In this document: positions 19,556 through 28,640 of the stretch, in pieces
How the letters are laid out: every line of letters begins with the position of its first letter
Position numbering within the stretch: position 1 is the stretch's first letter
Assembly (NCBI GenBank): GCA_951799405.1
Contig: OX637363.1
Location: 4,154,001-4,218,000 of the forward strand
Reading direction: 5' to 3'
From: Agapetus fuscipes
Lineage: Eukaryota; Arthropoda; Insecta; Trichoptera; Glossosomatidae
DNA length: 64,000 nt
Translations under genes and position numbers: made by a program
Notes under the pieces: generated by a model
What the model was told of the DNA's origin: nothing
The model's input: only the letters and a program-made list of their open reading frames with translations
Database searches by the model: none

Positions 19556-19637
19556 GCCATGAGGCTGACCGCCCATACTGTAAAAAATGGTTCACTTTGC
19601 CAATGTCACCAATGTTTCAGGTAAAGTCAGCAAGTCA

Positions 19638-19734
19638 ACACCTCTGCGGCACTACAACAAGTGTCATAGACCCCTAGAGTCTTTAGAATCTAGGGAGTCT
19701 CCCGCACAGGATTTCTTAAAAAAAAAAAAAAAGA
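19638..19734 (+). mobile_element. 5'-truncated SINE-A t1 insertion
   Basis: Only the t1 module ('cacctctgcggcactacaac' to 'aggatttctt' and A15) is present. Confidence 0.7.
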
Positions 19735-19870
19735 GTTCCAGGGATTATGTTCATTTGAGATTGGGTTTTTAAATTTTATTGATTGTAGAGGCATTAACTT
19801 TGTAATCGCTCATTTTAAAAGATAAAAAGTAAAAACAACTTTGTTTACGATTACTTTGAGTATAGTTTAA

Positions 19871-19916
19871 TTCCACAACCGGTTTCGCAAACATCCGTTC
19901 GCATCATCAGGTGAAA
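19871..19916 (-). ncRNA. Hammerhead ribozyme motif
   Basis: Minus strand: UUUCAC, CUGAUGA, U, GCGAAC/GUUUGC stem II, GAAA, self-complementary ACCGGU, cleavage U, GUGGAA pairing with UUUCAC. All core bases are intact. Confidence 0.65.
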
Positions 19917-20143
19917 GAAATGAACAAATTAAAAAATTCCCCTAATACACTTATCAATAACATATTAGTACCCAATCCATCCCCTCTGTTGATCATATTC
20001 CCAAGGAAGCAATTCCTAAGAAACGATCCAGATGACGCAAACTCCACACATGGCCGTCCTGCACCCCCTCCCTCCCCCATAGCCTCACACAATGACACCC
20101 TCTAAGATTGATTCCATTTCTAAGCCATTTAAGATTAATTTAA

Positions 20144-20185
20144 CCGCCTGATGATGCCAACGGATGTTTGCAAAACCGGTTGTGG
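20144..20185 (+). ncRNA. Degenerate hammerhead motif
   Basis: Plus-strand partner: CCGC/GUGG stem I and CUGAUGA are kept, but GAAA has become AAAA and stem II has a mismatch. Confidence 0.5.
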
Positions 20186-20345
20186 AATTAAAATATACTC
20201 AAAGCAATCGTAAACACAGTTGTTTTTACTTTTTATCTTTTGGGGTTTTTATATTGCAGGACCACATGCGGCATGTGTAAGCGCGAACTTATAATATGTG
20301 TCTGCTTATGGGAATGCATGTAATATATCCTTGCAACTTACACCC

Positions 20346-21443
20346 CTGGCCACAGCTGCTGAAGGAGCTAGTGTTACCAGAGGAAGATTGAAAGAAATAC
20401 AACTTTTTGATTTGACCCGGGTACAACCATGAGATACCCGCGGGTCATACTCGCCGAGTTACTAATTATAGTATTTATTTACATAATTCATATAGTCACA
20501 TAAATTTGCTCTAAAGAATAAAAATAAATCTGATTCTTCTCCGTCGTTTCAAAAGAAATGTAGATTGAAGAAACTTATTTTAACAGTGAGTGAATAACAG
20601 AACGTCAAGTTCAATACAACTTAAAATGTCAAACTGGATAATAACTCAAATGCCAAATTCTCTAACAATAAAACCGTCAGTGTAAATTTAACAGAAAACC
20701 TGAATTCTACTATGTACAAATTAGTTTTTATTTTTCTTCTTTCATTGCACTCTCTTCAATGGAGCTACAGGCCAGATTGACCCTTGCCCTGCTAAATACT
20801 GCGCCTCCCAGTCCCCTACAGCAGCCTGGAGAATACTCTCCCACCACAGCCCGGGCCACGCCTTTACAACCATTGTGTCAAAAGGGAGGATGTGATTTTC
20901 GCTGTCTGGCCATAAATTTTCTTGAGAAAGTTTGTACTTTTAAATAAATGAGTAACCCTTTAACTGCGGGTGACACGCATAGGCGTCAAGTGTAAACTTG
21001 CATACAGTGCGGCTGTCAATCATAGACGTCATCCAACTTTGAACTCATCCCTGACATCTGTGTTAAAGAATTTAAAAGTCTGCTAGTGAAATGCGCTGAA
21101 CCTTTGTGATTTTATATTTTTAAGGGTATCTCTGTTACCACAGTGAACTTGTGACTTTTGTTCTTGAATAACTAATACATGTGACTGTGCACATAGTCTG
21201 TTCACAAGTGTCGTCAATCAATTAAGGTAGGAAACAATAAATATTTTAAAAATGTGCTTGAAAAAGTATTCCGAACTGGGGGTATTCATACAGCCAGAAT
21301 ATTCACACATCACCCTTGCAACTTCACTAATCTGTCCCCGCATCCTTGTCTGTGTCCCCGCTGAACACCTGCGCCACCATCCTGTAGAGAGCTTGCTTGA
21401 GGCGCTCTTTGAGGTGCCGGGAGTCCCAGCTCCTGCGACAGCG
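20346..21443. other. Unassigned DNA, probably including the NDST 3' UTR
   Basis: An orphan open frame of 62 codons at 20759-20947, followed by AATAAA at 20943, is not recognised. Minus-strand AATAAA occurs at about 20727-20732 and could end the NDST transcript. Neither is firm. Confidence 0.3.
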
Positions 21444-21669
21444 CTATGAGGCGGAGGACAGGTCGTCCTTGAGCCAGTGCGGGATGGTGCGGTTGCCCAT
21501 CTTCTTGAGCAGCCTCACCAGCGCCGTGTTGTGGGACATGTAGTAGCGGTGCAGGAACTTGGAGGACTTAGTGTCCATGGGCGGGTAGCTCCTGCCCTTG
21601 GACTTGCCCAGGCACTTGGTGTGGTCGTTGGCCACCAGCTGGCAGAAGAAGCCTTTCTTTGGATCGTAT
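21444..21669 (-). CDS. NDST: NDST terminal exon with stop
   Basis: The acceptor is ..ttcacaacag and the stop TAG is at 21444-21446; the exon is 226 nt. It encodes YDPKKGFFCQLVANDHTKCL, then GKSKGRSYPPMD and the C-terminus IPHWLKDDLSSAS. The two cysteines match the disulfide pair of the PAPS-binding loop, and the Lys in GKSKGR corresponds to human Lys833. The 3' UTR extends into the region below 21444, and its polyadenylation site is not certain. Confidence 0.96.
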
Positions 21670-21689
21670 CTGTTGTGAAATAATCAAGG

Positions 21690-21965
21690 ATTATATTTGT
21701 TATGGTTTTATTTTAGAAATATCTATAAGTAAGAAAAACAATTCTTCCTTATTGCAAATCAATAATCAATTTAAAGGAAAGCAATTATTACAATCTTTTA
21801 CAAAAACAAATAAGAAAAAAAAAAAAATTATATGACAATATTTGTAACCAATCTGCTCCTGAAGATGCCTCATTAGGCGAAAATGTTCGAGCACAAAAAT
21901 TAATAAATACCTAAGTGAATTACAACTGTGTTTCCATTTGATTTTTTTAAATAATTAAATAAGAA
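21690..21965 (+). mobile_element. PLE terminal-repeat copy
   Basis: It shares 'gatgcctcattaggcgaaaa' and 'gtttccatttgatttttt' with the PLE ends at 48.4 and 50.0 kb. Confidence 0.6.
21854..21893 (+). ncRNA. Hammerhead ribozyme motif
   Basis: UGCUC, CUGAAGA, U, GCCU/AGGC stem II, GAAA, AAUGUU, cleavage C, GAGCA. Stem I (UGCUC/GAGCA) is perfect. It is antisense within an NDST intron. Confidence 0.6.
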
Positions 21966-21981
21966 AGAAATGGCCGCTTAC

Positions 21982-22164
21982 TTGAGGAGCTTAGTGTAGT
22001 CGATGTACGGGGCTATTTTGAGGAATCTCTGCAGGGTGTTCATGACCTCCGCTGGATCCGACCTCAGCGCCGAGCCGTCTATGATGTGCAGCTGGTTGGG
22101 GACGTACTCGGCGAGCCAGCGATCCAAGTGGTGGCTGTACTTGCCGGGGTTCAGACAGCGATTT
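21982..22164 (-). CDS. NDST: NDST exon, sulfotransferase domain
   Basis: The acceptor is ..actttccag and the donor AA|GTAAGC; the exon is 183 nt. It encodes NRCLNPGKYSHHLDRWLAEY, then VPNQLHIIDGSALRSDPAEV and MNTLQRFLKIAPYIDYTKLL, matching the NDST sulfotransferase region through substrate-cleft segments. Confidence 0.95.
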
Positions 22165-22204
22165 CTGGAAAGTTCAAATGACAATCAAGATCCATGCGTT
22201 TTAT

Positions 22205-22925
22205 CAATTAAGTAATAACATAGAGGAGCCGAAACTAACTTACTGCATTGATACATACTATCTACCAGTTTTGTAGTCATGCAAAACATGTTTTTAACCT
22301 CTGGAGCGCCAGCGATTTTCTGCCTAATTCAGACACCCAACTCGTGGTTTTTTATATTAAATATCTCCAAAGATACAAAACATGTCTCCTGTGGGTTTTT
22401 TTATATCAAAAAACAATGAAGTAAAGTTTTTTTAGTGCCTACCAAAAAAAAAACTTTTGTGAAATTATTATTATACTCCATCATAATAAGATTATGGAAA
22501 AAAGATCGAGATTCTAAAAGTTAATGACCCTTTTTATTTACACAAAAAAAAATTGAGTGTGTTAGTGTTCTTCTTTCAACAAATTGTGGAATTCCGCTTT
22601 TTCAACAGTCGGTTTTCAAGTTCAACTTAAATATTATATTTAAAATACCTACAAACAAAAATGAATGCTTTGAATTTATTGGTGGATGGTTCTACCCAAT
22701 AGCAGTACTTCATGCGATTTTTGATCTTATTGCTGAGTAAAAACTAAAGAAAAATGAAAAAAATCGCACGTAGTACTATGAGCGCGGATCCGTTTTCTAG
22801 AGCTTGAGGGGTTAAGTGGCAAATTTTATGCTTTCTTGCTTTCTCCATTTTGTGTTTTGACACCCAATTACAACACATGCCATAATGTCTTAAAATAATG
22901 CCTTTTTTCTTTAAAATTTGTCAAT
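22205..22925. repeat. Repeat family D copy carrying an internal TTAA-flanked element
   Basis: 'taacatagaggagccgaaac' (22213) and 'ataatgcctttttt' (22891) match 51243-51440. The middle is occupied by the element at 22298-22811. Confidence 0.55.
22298..22811. mobile_element. piggyBac-like non-autonomous element
   Basis: It is flanked by TTAA on both sides (22294-22297, 22812-22815), with ends CCTCTGGAGC and GCTTGAGGGG that are weakly inverted. No transposase. Confidence 0.35.
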
Positions 22926-22929
22926 TTTG

Positions 22930-23806
22930 GGAAAGGTGTCGTTGGCAGTGATGACCTGGTGGAAGGCAAGTGAGGATTACCTGAGATCCCTGAGAGGTTT
23001 GGGAGAGGTGTCGTTGGCAGGGATGACCTGGTGTGAGGATTACCTGAGATCCCTGAGAGGTTTGGGAGAGGTGTCGTTGGCAGTGATGACCTGGTGGAAG
23101 GCAAGTGAGGATTACCTGAGATCCCTGAGAGGTTTGGGAGAGGTGTCGTTGGCAGGGATGACCTGGTGTGAGGATTACCTGAGATCCCTGAGAGGTTTGG
23201 GAGAGGTGTCGTTGGCAGTGATGACCTGGTGGAAGGCAAGTGAGGATTACCTGAGATCCCTGAGAGGTTTGGGAGAGGTGTCGTTGGCAGGGATGACCTG
23301 GTGTGAGGATTACCTGAGATCCCTGAGAGGTTTGGGAGAGGTGTCGTTGGCAGTGATGACCTGGTGGAAGGCAAGTGAGGATTACCTGATCCCTGAGAGG
23401 TTTGGGAGAGGTGTCGTTGGCAGGGATGACCTGGTGGAAGGCAAGTGAGGATTACCTGAGATCCCTGAGAGGTTTGGGAGAGGTGTCGTTGGCAGGGATG
23501 ACCTGGTGGAAGGCAAGTGAGGATTACCTGAGATCCCTGAGAGGTTTGGGAGAGGTGTCGTTGGCAGGGATGACCTGGTGGAAGGCAAGTGAGGATTACC
23601 GGAGATCCCTGAGAGGTTTGGGAGAGGTGTCGTTGGCAGGGATGACCTGGTGGAAGGCAAGTGAGGATTACCTGAGATCCCTGAGAGGTTTGGGAGAGGT
23701 GTCGTTGGCAGTGATGACCTGGTGGAAGGCAAGTGAGGATTACCTGAGATCCCTGAGAGGTTTGGGAGAGGTGTCGTTGGCAGTGATGACCTGGTGGAAG
23801 GTGTAG
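22930..23806 (-). repeat. Minisatellite made of NDST exon 3' end plus its 5' splice site
   Basis: About 13 copies of a 72-bp unit, some shortened to 63 bp by loss of 9 bp, run from the end of the NDST exon into the following intron. On the minus strand each unit holds the coding end (codons for FHQVITANDTSPKPLRDL), a donor CAG|GTAATC, and 'ccttccaccag', which resembles an acceptor. 72-bp and 63-bp units alternate in the distal half. One unit has a 2-bp deletion beside the donor and one reads CCG|GTAAT. Long open frames of up to 344 codons across the array are a by-product of the 3n unit length. Confidence 0.93.
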
Positions 23807-23860
23807 TTGTTGGCCACTATGTCCCCGTGGTACTTTATGTGCTGGTACCATGAGTACGCC
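23744..23860 (-). CDS. NDST: NDST exon with amplified 3' end and donor site
   Basis: The acceptor is ..atattttcag and the donor AG|GTAATC at 23743; the exon is 117 nt. It encodes AYSWYQHIKYHGDIVANNYT, then FHQVITANDTSPKPLRDL and a split Arg codon that joins perfectly (AG+A) to NRCLNPGKYS of the next exon. The 3' part of the exon plus its donor is the founder unit of the minisatellite at 22930-23806. Reading through the donor gives a stop at once (CTC AGG TAA), so only use of this first donor keeps the frame. Confidence 0.9.
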
Positions 23861-24472
23861 CTGAAAATATTGACCATATTTTTTTATAATTTCAATAAAC
23901 AACTAATTTTATTGTTAAGAGTGTATGTGGCGCTAACAGTGTTTAAGCTTAAATGGGGTTTGCGTTGTCCATTGTAATTATTTATGTGACCAGCCCCATG
24001 GAGGTAGTAATTCAAAGGAGTAGCTATGAATGTGATTTAGTTCCAATCAACATGATGCACTATCTTTGACACCATACATTGTTTATAGTGCTGTCTCACT
24101 CACACATGAAATGTTTTTTCCATTTTCTATGTAAGCAAGGTATCTCCACTCCGTCTTCAATCTATGTACATATTACCATTGAAACCATGAAATCACCATG
24201 GCAACAGTATCTGTTACTAGGGTTGTTGAAAGAATGAAAATATCTGATAAATTTCAAGTACGAAAAATGCTGTTGAGGGGGGGGGTGGGGGTAGACACGC
24301 GATTTGATAGATGGGTGGCCACACATAGACCCCCTCTTACTACTTGTAGACCTCCATTTTTATGTCAGGTCAATATAGACCCCCATCGAGTATTCCGAAG
24401 ACCCCCAGGGGTCGATATTGACCACTTTGAGAATCACTGTACTAAAGCAAGAAGAAACTTGCTGCAGTTTAC
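23861..24472. other. NDST intron, mostly unassigned
   Basis: 'gtgaccagccccatggagg' at about 23986 recurs around 32685. 24270-24430 has a C/G-rich low-complexity section with 'agacccccatcg'. No gene. Confidence 0.4.
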
Positions 24473-24628
24473 CTCTTGGCCGGGGATATGAGGATGGTGA
24501 CCAGCTTGGCATTGGGCAGCAGGGCGTGCGCCCTCTTGGGCACCAGCTCCCCGTCAAAGTAAGTGGCCGACTTCTCAAACGTGTAGCGGGTCAGGTTGCC
24601 CTGCAGCGGGGGGAAGAAGTTCATGTAC
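24473..24628 (-). CDS. NDST: NDST exon, sulfotransferase domain (3'-PSB)
   Basis: The acceptor is ..taatttgcag and the donor AG|GTAAAC; the exon is 156 nt. It encodes YMNFFPPLQGNLTRYTFEKS, then ATYFDGELVPKRAHALLPNA and KLVTILISPAKR, which leads into AYSWYQH of the next exon and forms the 3'-phosphate binding strand and helix of the PAPS site. Confidence 0.95.
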
Positions 24629-24687
24629 CTGCAAATTAACAAATAATGAGTTAATTCAGATGTTATAATGTACATGTTAATTATCCA

Positions 24688-25005
24688 TGCCCGGTTGATA
24701 GCTCAGTTGGTAGAGTGGTGGCATTCTATGCCGTGAGCTTGGGTTCGAATCCCGCCGAGAGTGTCAGAAATGATTTCCTGTTTCAGTGTTTATTTCAAAA
24801 CTTAAATAAAAAAACCGGCAAAGTTTACTCAGCCTTCACAAGAAATGAGAACCAGCCCCCCCAGAAGCTGAGAAACCCCCACTTCAACTGAAAGTGGTTG
24901 GTGTGAGGCCAGCCCCCTTACCCGTAAAAATAAATAGGTCCTGAATCGCCACATGCGACCAACGTAGGCAAGAAGTTACACTATATGTGTAGCTTAGTTG
25001 CGTTT
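24688..25005 (+). mobile_element. SINE-B, near full length
   Basis: tRNA-like head with A box 'tagctcagttggtagagtgg' and B box 'gggttcgaatcccgcc', body, and end 'tgtgtagcttagttgcgtt' at 24983-25001. Confidence 0.85.
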
Positions 25006-25178
25006 TTTAATAGCACAACTACAGCATGTGTAAACTTTAGGCCAAACCTATGGCGTTTTCAATTTTTTTTAAGTTCTCTGAAAAAACTGAGTCACTGCTG
25101 CCTCCTTGACCCTACCATTTAGTAGACAGAATTTAGTCTACTCCCGCTTTATGTAGGAAATAGACAGGCAAGCCTCAC

Positions 25179-25399
25179 CAGTCCAGTCCCTTGTAGTAGT
25201 TGTTGTCGTTGAAGAACTGGATCTCCTCGTAGGTGGTGGGGCTGGGCAGGTTGCTGGCTAGCGCGGGGTGCAGGCTGAGGAAGGAGGACAGCGCCGTGGT
25301 GCCGGTCTTCTGCGGCCCGATCACCAGGAAGTGCGGCAGCGCGGAGCACGACTTGTTGCGCGACCAGATGCGCTGGTGACGCACGTCGTCACACGGGTT
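25179..25399 (-). CDS. NDST: NDST exon, start of sulfotransferase domain (5'-PSB)
   Basis: The acceptor is ..tatgttccag and the donor TG|GTGAGG; the exon is 221 nt. It contains [20 protein letters not shown], the 5'-phosphosulfate-binding loop whose Lys matches the essential Lys614 of human NDST1. It then has [19 protein letters not shown], holding the glutamate equivalent to the catalytic base Glu642. It also encodes the Cys-containing linker [12 protein letters not shown]. Confidence 0.96.
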
Positions 25400-25634
25400 C
25401 TGGAACATACATACATCAGGAATATTCTCACACATCATTTTTAAATTTTATAAACTACGCCAGTTTTGCAAAAACGCAATCATTTACCCTCTGTTGAGAA
25501 CGAATTATCATACTTTTGGCAAATATTATGCAAAAAAGTTATCATGTGTCGCTTCTGCAAATCAACAATTTCGTGGGAGAGAAAAGATTCCTGCGAAAAG
25601 CCTTTGCACGGTGCAAAAACCGGGAAATTGGGCA

Positions 25635-25870
25635 GTGTTATGGCTGGGGCGGCCAAGTGGGCTGATCTTTCTAGCGTGTTTGGAATAGAACAACGTTGGT
25701 TCGATCCCCTGAACTTTGATTCTAGTTTAACAGATGTGACTGGGTAATTGTTAATTTAATAATTCATTAAAATAAGCAATAATGAATATTATTTGATGAT
25801 ATTAATACCTGTTTCTGGCCAGGCAAAATAGGTTGGTGAGTTGCATTCCTCTTCACAAATCTATTTTATT
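25635..25870 (+). mobile_element. SINE-C (Leu/Ser-tRNA-like head)
   Basis: The head 'ggccaagtgggctgatc' with B box 'ggttcgatccc', then 'cctgtttctggccaggcaaa', is shared with 39090-39290. The frames over it are not genes. Confidence 0.7.
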
Positions 25871-25939
25871 AAAACGAATAACACAAAAGATAATCAGAAC
25901 TGTCTTGGATCATCCCAGGAGACTTCAATCGTGACATCT

Positions 25940-26065
25940 ATCTATCTATAATCTATCTATAATCTAAGTTGCAAGGATATATTCATTTAAAGCTCTCAGA
26001 TGTATGCCCACAAACCAACAAGTGTAGTTCGCGCTTACAAATGCTGAATGTGTACTTACAAATCA
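25940..26065 (-). mobile_element. LINE-T 3' UTR fragment
   Basis: Complement of the tail and the first 100 bp or so ('aagctctcagatgtatgccc'). Confidence 0.65.
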
Positions 26066-26099
26066 ATAAGGAAAATACTTCAAGGAGTGAAGCTGTTGC

Positions 26100-26228
26100 T
26101 AGATTGGGGTAAGATTGATTGACCAAGCTCGTAAACACCTCTGCGGCACTACAACAAGTGTCATAGAACTCTAGAGTCTTTGAAATTTAGGGAGTCTCCG
26201 GTACAGAATTTTTTAAATAAAAAATTAA
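26100..26228 (+). mobile_element. SINE-A t1 fragment next to an NDST exon
   Basis: 'gctcgtaaacacctctgcgg' through 'cagaattttttaaataaaa', ending about 20 bp from the NDST donor at 26247. Confidence 0.7.
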
Positions 26229-26247
26229 GCGCGATGAGGCATCTCAC

Positions 26248-26430
26248 CCCCCAGACAGGATCGGCCTCCTCGGGGTACAGCTGGAAGTATCTGTCAGCCA
26301 GCTGGATGGGCCCCGCTGAGGACAGCTTCACATTGGTCCAGCAGCGGATGAACTTCAGCACGGACTCAAATGTGTACAGGGCCAGGCGGTCGTTGCCGTA
26401 GTTGGACATGTGCGTCATGAAGATGTTTAT
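26248..26430 (-). CDS. NDST: NDST exon, linker between the two catalytic domains
   Basis: The acceptor is ..tgatgttccag and the donor GGG|GTGAGA; the exon is 183 nt, phase 0 at both ends. It encodes INIFMTHMSNYGNDRLALYT, then KFIRCWTNVKLSS and LADRYFQLYPEEADPVWG. A truncated SINE-A (t1 tail) ends only about 20 bp beyond its donor in the intron. Confidence 0.95.
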
Positions 26431-26504
26431 CTGGAACATCACAATATGAACAAGCACTTAACACCATTGATGTATAATATCTGTAGAAATTATTTTAATG
26501 AGAA

Positions 26505-26755
26505 TCTAATCTAATTTAATCTAAGTTGCAAAATATAAGTGACACATTATATGCATTTTCACAAAACAGACATGTTTAAGTTCGCGCTTAAACATGTCGC
26601 ATGTAGTCCTACAATATAAAAACCCGAATCTCAAATGAACATACACCCTGCAACTCCTGCCGAGCTTCTCTGAAACAGGGGTGACATTTGCAAAGTGAAC
26701 CATTTTCTACAGCATGGGTGGTCAGCCGCTTACCAACCTATAAGTCAAGACATTA
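26505..26755 (-). mobile_element. LINE-T 3' UTR copy
   Basis: Complement tail 'ctaatctaatttaatctaag', UTR to 'accaacctataagtcaag'. Confidence 0.75.
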
Positions 26756-27444
26756 TATTATATAGAGGAAGACTGAGAAAGTAGTCCGTAGTCCAGTGGT
26801 AACACTTGGGACTCGTAAATGGAAGGTTTTGGATTTGAATCCTGGCGGAGCACAAAAAAATTACCATTTCACTCATTCCATGAAACGGGTGTTACAGATC
26901 GTACGCATATAAGATTAAAAATCTCTAGTATTTTGTATGACAGGGTATTAGTAATATTCACTTAACACATACCTTTTACACTACTAGTGATGACACAATA
27001 GTAAAAGGATGGCTAATATTTGTAAAAAAAGACTAATTGAAACTTAAGTACCCGTTACGGGTGTTACTCAGTTTTTCCCATACTTCCTGGGTACACTGAC
27101 ATAATTGCATTTTTCTGCGAATTTTCAAAGAAAGCTTATATTTTTTCAACTGAAATTGCAAAACTTAGTATATTATATTTCTAAAACATTACTCAGTTTT
27201 CATGCTGAGTGATTATTCTTTTTAATTTTAAATTTTGAAAATGTAACGGGTGTTACAAGCTTTTGTTACGGGTGTTACGAGTACGAAATAAAGCAACGGT
27301 TTTAGGAAATAATACTGTAGCTTTATTAAAGTAATAACAATAATAATGGGAAAATACAAATAAATAATATTTATAGCCATTTTCTTCATTTTTCATACGA
27401 ATCCGGTGTTCCGATTCGGTGTTACATCCGGTTTTCATACACAC

Positions 27445-27765
27445 TTGACCGGTCCGTAGCTCAGTGGTAACACTGCGGACTCTGAATGGAAAGGTTGTAG
27501 GTTTGAATCCCGGCGGAGCACAAAAAATATACCATTTATATTTTCAAATTTGCTCTTCGCTTGGTTGAAAAATTCATACACTTTTACCAATGACCAGTCA
27601 CCAAAGGTCCATCCAGCCTTACAGCAACTGGGTCTTGCTTGAGTATTGGCGCTCTGTAGCAACGACCGAGCTCGTACACCTCTGCGGCACTACAAGTGTC
27701 ATAGACCCCTAGGGTCTCTAGAATCTAGGGAGTCTCCCGCACAGGATTTCTTAAAAAAAAAAAAA
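27445..27765 (+). mobile_element. SINE-A with t1 tail, full length
   Basis: Head 'accggtccgtagctcagtgg', B box 'aggtttgaatcccgg', body, t1 and A14. It is nested in the CMC-like element. Confidence 0.85.
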
Positions 27766-27814
27766 AACATCCACAGCACAAGAAAATTCATAGTAAGTAC
27801 GATTTCCTTTGGTG

Positions 27815-28065
27815 ATGACTTATAGGTTGGTATGAGGCTGACCACCCATACTATAAAAAATGGTTCACTTTGCCAATGTCACCCCTGTTTCAGGGAATTT
27901 CGGCAAGAGTTGCAGGGCTTATGTTCATTTGAGGTTTGGATTTTATTTGTAAGTACACAATCAGCATTTGTAAGCTCGAACTACACGTGTTTGTTTGTGG
28001 GCATACATCTGAGAGCTTTGAATGAATATATCCTTGCAACTTAGATTATAGATAGATAGATTATA
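27815..28065 (+). mobile_element. LINE-T 3' UTR copy
   Basis: It runs from 'gacttataggttggtatg' to the ATAGATAGATT tail, nested in the CMC-like element. Confidence 0.8.
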
Positions 28066-28074
28066 GATGAGGGC

Positions 28075-28640
28075 TGGATTGGGTAGAATACTTATTATGT
28101 TTTCGAAGGGGATGTCGGGGATGACCTTTTCATTGCAAATAAATATTTTTGCAGATTCTCTAGCCACCTTAAAAAACATTATTCTTACTTCTCCATCTCA
28201 CACCACTTTGGCATACACCAGCATATTTGTATAGAATACTTCGCTTACGAATGCCTTCAGGAAGTATCTTGGCCAGTATGAAAACACCTGGTTGAATGTT
28301 TTTGACTTGTGTGGCACTAAAGCGAATCGTTCCGCTTCATCTTCTGAATCTGTACATATGTCGGTGTATGGAACTTTCTCAGCATTAAGTCCTGAACATC
28401 CAGGCTGTAAAATTTCTTCAGCTGTAGGTAATGTTTTTCAGCATTGCTACGGGCTGCAAATCTTCGTCGTCCCAGATGTCACAATTTGTGTCCATGATGA
28501 CTGTTTTAACAGCGTTTCTGATGTCCTGCCAACCAATATGGCTGGGGCGTTTACTCAACTTAAGCGAAGTTGGGATTTACAATCCATTCTAATCAAAATT
28601 TTAACAGAAATGTATACTACATGTAATATTTAGGCAATTT
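28075..28640 (-). pseudogene. Broken transposon-associated ORF
   Basis: Minus-strand frames with several stops read IRNAVKTVIMDTNCDIWDDE, then VKNIQPGVFILAKILPEGIR and KVARESAKIFICNEKV. I do not recognise a catalytic domain; its position inside the CMC-like element suggests transposon origin. Confidence 0.4.

Larger units (their letters stand above)
19772..20242. mobile_element. Palindromic hammerhead element with 9-bp target duplication
   Basis: It is flanked by GGGTTTTTA at 19763-19771 and 20243-20251. Inverted arms of about 110 bp contain hammerhead motifs on opposite strands, and a 230-bp spacer lacks homology to other features. Confidence 0.75.
19556..20345 (+). mobile_element. LINE-T 3' UTR with two later insertions
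   Basis: UTR pieces at 19556-19637, 19735-19771 and 20252-20345 read through when a SINE tail (19638-19734) and a hammerhead element (19772-20242) are removed. Confidence 0.75.

Noticed and set aside
22868..23902. 344-codon minus frame and the 176- and 134-codon plus frames over the minisatellite
   Set aside because: They arise because the repeat units are multiples of three. The true NDST frame is a different one and ends at the donor at 23743.
24688..24760. Genuine tRNA gene
   Set aside because: A and B boxes are present but the sequence continues into the SINE-B body, recurs many times, and has no cloverleaf-consistent acceptor end or terminator.
25149..25349. Alternative-frame peptide over the NDST PAPS-loop exon
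   Set aside because: High GC gives open frames in several phases; only the frame with PQKTGTTA and matching splice phases is coding.
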